The position numbers and the translations under genes were made by a program. From Tritrichomonas musculus (Eukaryota; Parabasalia; Tritrichomonadida; Tritrichomonadidae): a stretch of DNA of 64,000 nucleotides. The notes under the pieces were generated by a model that saw only the letters and a program-made list of their open reading frames with translations, was not told where the DNA came from and made no database searches. How positions within the stretch are numbered: the first letter of the stretch is position 1; the number at the start of each line of letters is the position of its first letter. Below are positions 11,181 to 21,553 of the stretch, piece by piece. The stretch spans positions 1,179,501-1,243,500 of the forward strand of contig JAPFFF010000043.1 of NCBI GenBank assembly GCA_039105265.1. Reading direction: 5' to 3'.

Positions 11181-11689
11181 ATGCCATAGAAATAAGGATA
11201 TATAATCATTTTAAAAATAATTTGTATCTCTGAATTGTTAATCGTTTAGGCCAATTTTGTTTACATAAAACTTTTTGAATAAGCATAAATTATACGATTC
11301 CCGTAACAACTTTTTGAGAGCTACTCTCAAAATCGTAAATATCAGAATTGAATACATTTTTTGAAGAATCAAAATTAATATTATTTAATTAGAAAAACAT
11401 TTTACTATTTAATTACTTTTTTTTTAAAAATTATTTAAAACATTTTTAATATAAAATAATAATTGTAAATCAAGATAATAATATTAAATTAATATCGAAA
11501 AAATAACGTATTTACAATTGTAATTACCATTGTAATTTTTAATTGGCCAAATTGTACACAACTGTAAATACAAAAACCAAGGCTTAAGTCAAAGGAAGAT
11601 AGTTATAAATAGTGAATAATTATTTTATAAGTTAAATTACAAGTCGTTATTATGACACAATTGAAATAAGTACGATGGTGTAGTTTAAT

Positions 11690-11712
11690 TTAAGGGCATA
11701 GTTTGCTTTTCT
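11690..11712 (+). repeat. Solo end related to the Kolobok-like TIR
   Basis: TTAA followed by GGGCATAGTTTGCTTTTCT matches the terminal repeat of the element starting at 11969 at 16 of 19 bases. No inverted partner was found nearby. It may be the end of an older, truncated relative into or beside which the complete element inserted. Confidence 0.45.
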
Positions 11713-13557
11713 AATTTTTGAATAGTTTATTCATTGAAATATTTTTATTATTTTTCACCTAAACTTTTTTGAAAAATATTCAATTGAATTATTTATTCTA
11801 TGAGTTAATTCAATATTTGAATAATTTACATTTATTTTGAGAGTCTTGAAATTAAAAAATTTTTAAAAAATTTTAGGCAATTTCCTTCCAAAACGCTCTT
11901 TTCTAATTTATGTGAAAGTGTTAGAAAATCAAAACAAATATATATGAATAATTGAATATTTAGATTTTTTAAGGGTAAAGTTGGCTTTTCTCAACTTTTC
12001 CCCACTTTTTGTAATATCTTTCAAAATATTCTATGAGTTTTTGCTAATGGCAAATTAGAAATTCCTTTAAAATATGATAAATATTTATATATCTTTTCAA
12101 ATAAAAATTTTAAATTAATTATTTTATATATATATACATTAATATATATATTTGATTTGTTTAATGTTTTGTTAAAATATATTTTATATTATAAACAAGA
12201 GAATTTGTAAAAATATCAATTTTTTTACATTTCAATTGCCTCAAATAATTGAATAAAAAAAACATTCTTTCAAAAAATTGAGAATATTTTTCATTTATAT
12301 AAAAATACTTTTATTTAGCCATTTTGAATATCTATAAATATATATGATATCTAAATATTTAATATATTTTGTTGCGTGCTAATATACAATTATAGATTAT
12401 ATTTGTTCAAAAATTAAACATAATTGTCAGATTATCTCTATATTTTTCTGGCATAAAGAATTAAATATTATATCTAGGTAATAAATATAATATTATATGA
12501 CATAGATTGATCAAATATCTTTATTTTATGCCAGTATTTATAAATTAAATTAATTAAATTTTTATCAAATACTCCAATGATATGATTATTAATGTAATAT
12601 TTATAAATATAACATTATAAATAAATATTAATAGTTGATCCAATTTATATCCAAAGATACTAATAAAAAAATAATCAAATAAATTCTATATATTATATTT
12701 CAGTTTTTGAATTAAAATAAGGGTTAGCACTCTCAAAATTAGTAATTCTTTCTCACAAATTGTATAAATATTATCATGCAAATATAACTATTATTTTGAT
12801 TGATTATATTAATTAATAAAAAACAAATCTGTTATAAATTTCATATTTTGAGAAAAAATTAATAATTTAAACTGATTTTGAATTCATATGTTTTTATCTC
12901 TTTATATAGTTAATTAGCATATTATCAATATTATTAATTAAACATATATATAAATTGTTTATATATATATATCAAATATATATATGTAATATAATTTTTT
13001 TTAAGGATCTTGAAATAAAAAACTTTAAATAAAAAAAAAAACGATTACTTTTTTCGATTATTTATCATTTGGGAAAATTCAAATTTGAATTCTCCAAATT
13101 CGAACAAAGAGTCCATGAACAGCAATCAAAATACCAAAAAAAAATCAACAAAAGAGTCTAACCTTTCATATTCTTTCAGTTTTTTCAAATCCATATGTAT
13201 ATCCCATACAATAGGTTCTTGACCAAACGCCAGTTATACTACTATTGATCTCCTATTTATCTCTAGTTTCATATCCAAGTGTTAAAAACCTCTAGAAATG
13301 CTTCTATCATCCATATTTTTCAATATTTTTTTTCTTTTATTTTCATAAGATTAAAAATGTAAACCATAGAAAAATACATATAATTTGTATAAACTTTTGA
13401 ATTTTATTTTTTTTTTATTTTTAAAATATCTCTTATAGAATAAATAGATTTATATAAACATAATAAAGCAAAAGATATGGAGAATAAAAAGTAAATAAAT
13501 GTAATAAGAAGAATGTTTATTATCAAATAATTGTTTGATGATCATCAATTGATTTCG

Positions 13558-15036
13558 TCAAACAAGCTTAAAAGAAAATCTTTTTTGAATTAAAATGTTC
13601 ATGTTGACTAGTCTGGTTACCTGCGATCTAATTACGAATTGAGGTCGAGCATATTTGCTTGTGTCAAAGTATGTAGTAATATATTTCATTATTTTGTTGT
13701 ACGGCACAAATGGCTTATCTTCAGTGGCTAATGCTGATATAGCATCAATAATCAATTGCTGTACGGGTGAAAACTTCCCTTTTCGTCTTTTGTTTCGCAC
13801 ATCCATTGAAGAAATATCTTCAAGCATGTCATCAGCATAATTGTGTACCATCTTATCTTTTGAACTGACTTTGTACTTATTGGCTTTTATTTTTCTTTTG
13901 ATTGCTCTTTTCTTTTTATATGCATCTGTTTTTGTTGTTGTGGCTTTCTTTCTTTTTGTTTCTACCAAAGCTTTTTCATGTAACATTACATGATTAGGAA
14001 GTGTTAACTGAAAAGAATCAAAGATCGCTTTTTTCCAATATGGAACATTCCATTTGATGATTGATACATATGCACGGATTCTCCAGCTAATTCTAAAGGC
14101 TGTGTTTTTGCTGGCTATTGAAGCACGAGAATGGTTAAACGACTCAATTGGGTTGGTAGTATACTCTGGATCAACTTTACTAAATGTATCAGATATGTCT
14201 GAGATTAATTCATCTAGTGTTTTTAATGCTTTAGCATTATATTCTGGGTCCAGATCCTCATGTTCAATAAAATAGTTTGGCATGCTTTCCCATTTCTGGA
14301 GTTTTTCTTCATTATTAAAATTTTTGTCATGTAGTAAAATTGAAAAAAAATTTTGAATTAATTCATTAAGGTTTTTCAAATCTTGATCGTTCATGCAAAT
14401 TTGATTTATAATTTTCTTGGTTTTTTTGCATAAATGATTTGTGTCAAATTTAATTTTGGCAAGAGGAAGTTTTTCTGATATTAATTTATGATCTGTGAGA
14501 TCGCAATCATGAATGAAAGTTAGATTGCTTAAGGAGTCTATTTGTGTCCTTTCGATGATATGGTTCAATGAAATGCCTTCCATATTTTTTGAATGCTTTT
14601 CTGTGGAACTTAAAGAGGCAGCTTGTTCTTTCCCATGGTGAACAAGATGGAAACAAATAATGAAGTTAGTCTTTAAATCCATTAAAATTCCAAGGCAGTG
14701 TTGACCATTTCTTCGGTGGCTCCACGAAGCATCGAAGCCTAATTTTATTTGAGTGGTTTTTTTCAGTTCATCCAATTTTTCTTGGCAAACTTTTTCGGCT
14801 AAATCTCTGAGTACAATATCAATTAAAAACAAGTAATCATAATATATTGTTCTTGATATTATGTATTTCTCTGTCATAGAACAATAAGATTCAATTCCTT
14901 CATAGCCATATCCATTGATAATGATTGATAATATCTCTTTCAAGTTTCTTTTGATCTTTTCAATGTTTTTTGGTTTGTGTACATTTCTTTCTAATAATTC
15001 TTGAAAAGTTGAATGTCTTAATGTATGTTGATTCAT
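13558..15036 (-). CDS. DDE transposase, Kolobok-like
   Basis: A transposase of about 492 residues from the ATG at 15036; the frame extends three codons upstream but only to a TTG. With numbering from that TTG, the likely catalytic acids are D105 in KLGFDASWSHRRNG, D180 in FIHDCDL and E301 in TNPIESFNHSRA, an RNase H-fold DDE spacing. The W-x-x-R-R after the first aspartate and the TTAA-flanked inverted repeats around the gene point to the Kolobok superfamily; a Mutator-like origin is the alternative. A basic stretch (364-393, KKK/KRK clusters) is likely a DNA-binding or nuclear signal, followed by about 100 residues with a winged-helix-like look. An initiator-like TCACTTTT lies 11-18 bases before the ATG. 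Confidence 0.75.
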   Translation of the reverse strand: MNQHTLRHSTFQELLERNVHKPKNIEKIKRNLKEILSIIINGYGYEGIESYCSMTEKYIISRTIYYDYLFLIDIVLRDLAEKVCQEKLDELKKTTQIKLGFDASWSHRRNGQHCLGILMDLKTNFIICFHLVHHGKEQAASLSSTEKHSKNMEGISLNHIIERTQIDSLSNLTFIHDCDLTDHKLISEKLPLAKIKFDTNHLCKKTKKIINQICMNDQDLKNLNELIQNFFSILLHDKNFNNEEKLQKWESMPNYFIEHEDLDPEYNAKALKTLDELISDISDTFSKVDPEYTTNPIESFNHSRASIASKNTAFRISWRIRAYVSIIKWNVPYWKKAIFDSFQLTLPNHVMLHEKALVETKRKKATTTKTDAYKKKRAIKRKIKANKYKVSSKDKMVHNYADDMLEDISSMDVRNKRRKGKFSPVQQLIIDAISALATEDKPFVPYNKIMKYITTYFDTSKYARPQFVIRSQVTRLVNMNILIQKRFSFKLV

Positions 15037-15046
15037 GAAAAACAAT

Positions 15047-15054
15047 AAAAGTGA
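15047..15054 (-). promoter_or_regulatory. Initiator-like motif of the transposase gene
   Basis: TCACTTTT on the minus strand, fitting the trichomonad initiator TCA(C/T)(T/A), ends 11 bases before the ATG at 15036 and helps choose that start. Confidence 0.45.
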
Positions 15055-17115
15055 AGTAAATATAAACTAAAATTTTTGAACTTCACAAAAAGTCATAAGT
15101 AATAAAATTTTCTTTGAAATTTTCACAACTTTCTCAAAAGTCAGAACATAGATAATTGAATGTTAATTTTTTATTATTTCATTCAATTGTTTCTATCTTA
15201 AAAAATAAATCATAATAAAAAATGCTTTTGTTCTACAAATATGCATGACAAATTTGTATATATATTAATTCAATGATAAAGTATTTTGAAAATGCTGCAT
15301 TAAGTTATTTTAATTAAAATTATTAAGAGGATATTTGAATTCATATAACTTTTCAATAATTTCAAAGCCTATGAGAATATATTTTCAATAAAGTTTTGTA
15401 TAAAAAAAAATAAATCTAATTCAAAACTTTATATTTATATTATTTCATTTTTAACCATATTTCCATTAACATATTATCGATAATTTTTTTTTTTACTTTT
15501 TAATACTTTTTTTAAAAGGATTGTCTCAAATTTTTATTTTTTTAATAATCTTGCTTGATATGTACTATTTTCAAATTCAAATTAAATAAAAAATAAGGAA
15601 TATAAAAAAATTCTTACAATTTTAGAGAGGAATAATCGAAGATAATCCAATTTTATGAATTTTTTCTAAAAAGAAAATATTTGATAAATCTATAAAAAAG
15701 CATGAATAGATATTCACGCTTTTTAATATTTCAGGATTTATCAAAAAGTTTCTCATTGACCGTGTATAAACTGAAAAAGTTCTAAAAACTATTTTCAGAT
15801 AAACTTTTTCTAATTACTCAGCCAATTAAAAATAGAAATTAAAATCATCTAAATAAAAAAAAAAAAGTAAAATGTTAAAAAAAAATTTTTTTGCCTGAAA
15901 TAAAAAATTGATTTTAAAAACATCTTATATTTATGACCATATTACTAGATATCAAATAATTTATTTAAAATTGTTATTATTATTATAAGATATGCTTATT
16001 TATATATATTTCCAAAAATTGAAATAAAAACCTAAAATTATTTTTAATACTATTCAATTGTATCAAAAGTTAAAATAATTAAAATGGCCATTATCACGAT
16101 TTAAATAGTGATAAAATGATATATTCATTTTAATTTATTATAATTAAATAATATAATAAGTATATTATATGTTAGTAAATATATTAATTAATATAATAAA
16201 TAGATAAGAGCAATAATAAATTTTAGTTAAAATTTTAATTTTAATTCAAATTTTACAATTATCCATTATTTTTATAAAAACTGATTTCATTCCAAAACGC
16301 TTTTTTTTCGTTTTCAAGGCAATATATTGATTTCAAAATCAAATTAGGGTATTTGTTATGCAGTATTAAATACGATAAAAACATTTTATTACGAAATGCT
16401 GCAATTTTCATTATCCAAATTTTTCAATTGTTTGCTTTTCAACTATTGTATCAAGCATTTTTAATCAATACATTTGGTATCGATTATATATACACTTTAA
16501 TGATTTCTAACAATTCTCCTTCTACAAGAGCCGACTTGAAAAATAAAAATTTTCATGTTGTAAAATCAAAATTATTTTATCCCTACCAAAAAAATGTATT
16601 TTTTAGTGTTGACATCAAATATGGATGTAAAATATTCATATTAAAAAAATATTTCATCCAAATTCCATGAGGACTAGCAGATCAAGAATTGGTGTTTTCA
16701 AAATTATAAAAAAATTCATTATTTCTCATCATCTACGTAGCATTGTTTAACAATAATTGACAAATATTTATAGATGCATGGCATATATATATAATATCAT
16801 AATTTTATTAATAAAAAACCATTCAAGTAATAATTGCATAATCCTAATTTTTGTTATTTTATTTTTTTCCTTTTTTATTCATTTTTCTGAGAAAAATACA
16901 AAATTTAGAATATTTTACGTTCATCTGTGTTGATTAGAAGTTGAAAATTTGATTTGATAGCTCTGTGGAGCTCCTTTTTTTCTGTACATTTGAATGCCCC
17001 TCAGAAAAGATTGAATTTGCATAGAAATAAATTCAATGATCATACAATTCATTCAAGCAGCACATAGAATAAATTAAAAGATTTCAAAAAAAAGAAAAGC
17101 CAACTTTACCCTTAA

Positions 17116-17525
17116 ACACGCCATCTATCAATTCATTGAATTTTTTCTGAGTCTTAATAAATATTTTTATAGAAAAATACAGAAGAAATCTCTAATTTCA
17201 CAGAAGAACATATACATTTCACCTTTTATCAGAAATTTTTCACCAAAAAAAGTGACATTTGGATGTAACAAGATGCTATAATTATTTATAATATATATTT
17301 GGTCAAAAATAAAAATCAATTCATATTTTTGATTATTTAAATATTAATTTCAATATATTATTGAAAAATTGAACATTTTACATACATGCGATTGAATTGA
17401 TGGCGAAAATTTCTAATATTGTTGCATTCAAAAAGTTGATTTTTTGACATTTTCAAAAAGTTGAAAATTTTAAAAAAATTTTAAAGCATTGAACTCATTT
17501 TAAATTTTTATCATCCATATAGAGA
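17116..17525. other. AT-rich intergenic region with promoter-like motifs
   Basis: Two direct copies of TTCAAAAAGTTGA (about 17430 and 17453) precede a TCATCCAT initiator-like motif at 17511-17518, 15 bases before the next ATG. No gene was seen. Confidence 0.45.
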
Positions 17526-18074
17526 ATGAAACCAAAAAATGTAATCGGCCCAGGTAAACGCGCAAACAATATTCCCCATTTCAGAAAAATTATTTTCGAA
17601 GATGAAAGCAATTTTTATATTTTTGATATTAGAAACAGATTAAAATTAAAAGATAGCGATGCAATTGTTATTCCAAGAAAAAGGAAATCTAATGAAACAG
17701 GAAATGCTTTCGTAATAAACAAAAATACAGCGTTTAATATTTCCGAGGAAAACTTGACAGGTACAACAAATACGCTCGAAAAAAATCAAAATAAAATACC
17801 AAATATTTTCAAGGATAAAATACAAGTAGCCACATGTATTTCTGGGGAAATTACAAATAGTAAACCAAGAATAATAGATAAGCATCAGATTCAAGACACT
17901 GGGCCTGACGAAAAACATGAAAATCAAGATTTAACTGAGTTAAATGATGACGATTTAGGTAATGGAATCATTCTAAATAACGATTCATACTTGATGGACC
18001 AAAATTATTTTTCATTTAATGAAAACGACTACTTTAAGCAATTTGATGAGTTTAACGATGATTTGAATTTTTAG
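17526..18074 (+). CDS. Hypothetical acidic protein, possibly nuclear
   Basis: A 182-residue ORF from an ATG 15 bases after an initiator-like TCATCCAT. No domain was recognised. The N-terminus is basic (KPKNV…GKRANN), a likely nuclear signal PRKRK lies at about 49-53, and the last ~50 residues are rich in Asp, Asn and Phe, like an acidic activation or interaction tail. There is no signal peptide or membrane segment. A transcription-related role is only a guess from composition. The gene lies just outside the Kolobok-like element (ends at 17115), so it is not its cargo. Confidence 0.55.
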   Translation: MKPKNVIGPGKRANNIPHFRKIIFEDESNFYIFDIRNRLKLKDSDAIVIPRKRKSNETGNAFVINKNTAFNISEENLTGTTNTLEKNQNKIPNIFKDKIQVATCISGEITNSKPRIIDKHQIQDTGPDEKHENQDLTELNDDDLGNGIILNNDSYLMDQNYFSFNENDYFKQFDEFNDDLNF

Positions 18075-19474
18075 CAAAATGGAAATTAAATAATCAATAA
18101 ATACAAAATTTAAAAATTTCCAATTGGCTCTTAATTGATGACATTTATAAAATTCATATCAACAAGGTATTATCTAAAAAATAATTAATTTCATTTTTCA
18201 TTTTTTGAAAAAATGAAAAATTTGATTTTGATTAATTTTACCAAAATATTGAAATAAAAAAAGAAAATGAATAAAAGCTTAAGCACATGATAGAAAAAAC
18301 ATTTTATTGTTTTTATTTGATATGCAATTTATGGACAAAATAAAATTTGTTTTTTAATTGTCGGGTGTAATCTTACGGTTTCTAAGAATTTATTTCAAAT
18401 ATTGAATGATTTATTTTTCACACTAGTGATTAAAAAACAAAAGTTTAAAAGTGATATTTCAAAAAGTTGAAAAAATATTCAAATTGATATTTCAAAATTT
18501 TCATAAGGAATAAATTTATTTGCTTTTTACACCAAAAATAATATGAAATTTCATGAAAAGAATGTTTATTTCATATTAATAGATAAAAATATCTCATCAA
18601 TCATCTTATAAAGCTTTTGAATTAAAACTTAAAACAAAAAATCTATAATACATAAATATACTTAAGTAATCTATATAAATATACTTTAAAATATCAACAT
18701 AAAGGAGCAGACAGGTTTTATGATTGAATTTGGAAGCATATATTTAATGATTGAAGGAATAATGTAGTTCATCTTGTTGATTATTCCTTGAATATGTTAA
18801 ATTAACTTTTTGTTTAAATTTAGTACTGTCAAAATAAAATTTGCTAAACAATATATATAAAAAAAATAATAATATGACATATTATATTTTAGACAAACAT
18901 ATTGTAGATTTTTCATCATTTATATAACTATATATAGCATTTTAAATGCTTATATAGATATTAAATGATAAAAAAATGATAGTTTTTCATTAGTTAAATG
19001 CGAATAATATACGGATACTAATTCGATATTTGAAAACTTTATACAAATACTTTAAAACTATTCTATCTTAGCATTTTATTTCTTATTTTAAAAATAATTC
19101 ATGATTAAATAGATAATATTAATTAAATATATTAATATTATATTTATATATAAATATTTAAGCTATAAAACAAGGTAAAACAATGTTTAAAAAAAGTTAA
19201 GCGTATAAAAGTTTAATTCAATTTTTGGGTTAAAAATAATTTCTTAAAATGATATTTTTATAAAAAAATTATAAATATATATGATACATTATTATTTATA
19301 AGAATAATTGCGTTTCATTTAACAATAGAAAAAAATTGAAAAGATTTGAAAACATTACAACAAAATTGTGAATATTATTTTATATAATCATAGAAAATTT
19401 AAATAAATCATATTTTTTTTTTCAAAATAAAAACGATATTTCATTCATGAAGGATTTCATTTCATTTAATTCAT
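18075..19474. other. AT-rich intergenic region
   Basis: No coding region. A short hairpin with AAGGAATAAT/ATTATTCCTT arms lies near 18755-18795. Several TCATTT motifs cluster at 19441-19475 just before the C2 gene. Confidence 0.5.
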
Positions 19475-20167
19475 ATGGCTTTTAAACTACACGTGCGAGT
19501 TGTCGAAGCAACAGATATTGCAAAAATGGATGCAAATGCATCTGATCCTTATTGTATTCTTCGAACTAGCTCAGAAACAATGAAAACAAGAGTTATAAAA
19601 AATAACATGCATCCAAGATGGAACCAAGAATTTCATTTTTCAATTGGTTCACCAACAGTTGGCGCTCTCGATATCAAAATGAGAGATAAAGATATAATGA
19701 AAGATGATGATATGTCTACTTTAAACATTCAATTATGTTCCCTTCCTATTGGCCAAGTTATTGATCAATGGTACGACATGATTCCTTGTAAAAGAGTTAA
19801 GAAAGGTGGAAGAATTCATCTTGTTTTACAGGTAGCACCAAATGGGGCGCCTCCATTTGTTCCTCAAGCTGCTCCTCAACCAGGATTTTATCCAGGCGCT
19901 CCAGTTGGATATGGTCCTTATCCAGGTGCACCAGTTGGATATCCACCACAAGGTTTCCCTCCACAAGGATACCCTCCACAAGGAATGCCTCCTCAAGGAT
20001 ATCCTCCACAGGGATATCCACCACAAGGTTTTCCACCACAAGGAATGCCTCCTCAAGGATATCCTCCACAGGGATATCCACCACAAGGTTTTCCACCACA
20101 AGGAATGCCTCCACAAGGTTATCCTCCACAGGGATATCCACCACAATATCCTCCTGGGAGAATGTAA
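19475..20167 (+). CDS. C2-domain protein with PPQG(Y/F/M) repeat tail
   Basis: A 230-residue protein. The N-terminal C2 domain (about 3-120) keeps the calcium-binding aspartates at D19, D24, D71, D73 and D79, so calcium-dependent binding to membrane lipid is expected. From about 127 the tail is Pro/Gly-rich: two PGAPVGY-type units and then about sixteen five-residue PPQG(Y/F/M) units. Small C2 proteins with such tails are common in protists and are thought to act in membrane traffic or signalling; the partner here is unknown. The tail contains an exact 60-bp tandem duplication (19981-20040 and 20041-20100), evidence of recent expansion. Antisense and shifted frames over the repeat are open only because of the repeat. 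Confidence 0.9.
   Translation: MAFKLHVRVVEATDIAKMDANASDPYCILRTSSETMKTRVIKNNMHPRWNQEFHFSIGSPTVGALDIKMRDKDIMKDDDMSTLNIQLCSLPIGQVIDQWYDMIPCKRVKKGGRIHLVLQVAPNGAPPFVPQAAPQPGFYPGAPVGYGPYPGAPVGYPPQGFPPQGYPPQGMPPQGYPPQGYPPQGFPPQGMPPQGYPPQGYPPQGFPPQGMPPQGYPPQGYPPQYPPGRM
19981..20100 (+). repeat. Exact 60-bp tandem duplication in the C2 gene
   Basis: The two 60-base units are identical, including synonymous positions, and a third diverged unit follows from 20101. Each encodes four PPQGx units. Identity at third codon positions indicates recent slippage or unequal crossing-over. Confidence 0.9.
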
Positions 20168-21540
20168 TTATATTTTTAATTTCTATGTATTAAATAAAAA
20201 TAATTACACAATTTTTGAATAATTTTTTTTATATATTGAAATTTTCAAAAGTTATCTGGTCAATTTTTTTATTCTAACTTCTTATTGAAGGTAAGATATT
20301 TGATATCGTATTATTATAATTAACATCTTTATCACTATTAATTTTGCTTTTATTTTGGGAAATTTGATTGTACATTATAGGCTTATCAGTAAGCGATTAT
20401 TTGACTAAATGATATATCTTAAAAATCGAGACCATCAATATCATATAACTTTTTTCACATAAATGTGACTTTTCAGATTGTAAAAAATTGGTTATTGATA
20501 TACTTAACTTTATATTACTATTATTTTTTTTTTAGTTATAGAATTTGAGAAGGATGAATGCAAATTACTATTTATTATCAAATCATATATCTAAATTGAA
20601 CATATTCATACTATAATATTTTATTACATCCAACTATATCTAAATTTAATCTTAAAAAAAAATCTAATTCAAATATGACACTATAATATTTTATTACATC
20701 CAACTATATTGAATATAAACACAAAAACTTTTTTATATTCATCATAATGATAAACATTATAAAAATAATAATTTATCTAAAACTATTAGAAATGCTCTTT
20801 ATATTTGCATTTTGAAAAGAAAATGGCTTTTGATTCTTTAATATTGTTAAATATTATATTAACACTTAAATTTGATCAGTTTTGTCATTCTCTTTTTTAA
20901 TGATTAAAATTATCATATAAATTTTTTTATGCAATGCTCAAAATATTTTAATATTTTTAAACAAATTTCTTTAACTACATTATAAAAAGATTTTTTTCTC
21001 AACATTTCTCATTGTTCATAATATATTTTCGTATTTTTTGAGATAAATTGAATAATCAATTCGATATCGAATACAACAAACTATATGAAATCTAAATCCA
21101 TTTTCTAAATTAGACTTTTAATGAGTTTAATCGTTCGAACGATTGACAAAGATTGAGTGATAACTCTCAAATTTAAGTAGAGTTCAAATTTATATGCATC
21201 GAACTTAGGTCAATTTCATATCTACTTTTTGATAAAATAAATTATGAAAAAGTTAAAAAAAGAACATTTTAAGGTCAATTTTCTGGTTCATATTTAATTT
21301 TTTTTTGAATACAATTGAAAATTTGAAAATCAAAAATTTAATTGTATTTAATATCACTAAAACAAGATGAATAAAAATTAAAAATTGTGAGGGAGTTCAT
21401 TCTAAAAATTTTCAATTCAAAATTTACTGTTTTTTTTTCAAATCCTCTAATTTCATCATCTGCTTTCTCTCAATTTTTCTGAAGGATTTTGTTGGAATTC
21501 TATACCGTAAAATAAATTAAATAAAAAAAAATCAATCAGT
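20168..21540. other. AT-rich intergenic region with small repeats
   Basis: It holds a 30-bp direct repeat (20610-20639 and 20680-20709, both CTATAATATTTTATTACATC plus ten more bases), a perfect 16-bp palindrome AATCGTTCGAACGATT at 21129-21144, and an imperfect hairpin around 21305-21355. No gene was seen. Confidence 0.55.
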
Positions 21541-21548
21541 TCATTTTT
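21541..21548 (+). promoter_or_regulatory. Initiator-like motif of the amylase gene
   Basis: TCATTTTT begins 13 bases before the ATG at 21554, in the position expected for a trichomonad initiator. Confidence 0.5.
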
Positions 21549-21553
21549 ATTAA

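Larger units (their letters stand above)
11969..17115. mobile_element. Kolobok-like DNA transposon with TTAA target duplication
   Basis: Perfect 19-bp terminal inverted repeats GGGTAAAGTTGGCTTTTCT lie at 11973-11991 and, inverted, at 17093-17111. Each is bordered outside by TTAA (11969-11972 and 17112-17115), giving 23 matching bases in all. TTAA duplications are known for Kolobok and piggyBac elements. The one long ORF inside is a DDE-type transposase (13558-15036, minus strand) with Kolobok-like motifs. The rest (11992-13557 and 15037-17092) is AT-rich and holds no convincing second gene; a small open frame at about 16500-16670 is weak. Perfect ends and an intact transposase suggest a young, possibly mobile copy. 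Confidence 0.75.

Noticed and set aside
16353-16670. Second gene of the Kolobok-like element (105 codons)
   Set aside because: The frame starts with TTG, has low complexity and shows no family phrase. It is left as unsupported.
17646-17927. Minus-strand 93-residue ORF opposite the acidic orphan gene
   Set aside because: It is Phe/Ile/Cys-rich shadow sequence without a promoter motif; the plus-strand frame has better composition and an initiator-like motif.
19797-20222. Long open frames on both strands over the C2 gene's 3' half
   Set aside because: They exist only because the PPQG repeat keeps several frames open; the C2 frame alone has a domain.
21123-21150. GTTCGAA as a tRNA B box
   Set aside because: It is the centre of a 16-bp palindrome and no tRNA fold surrounds it.
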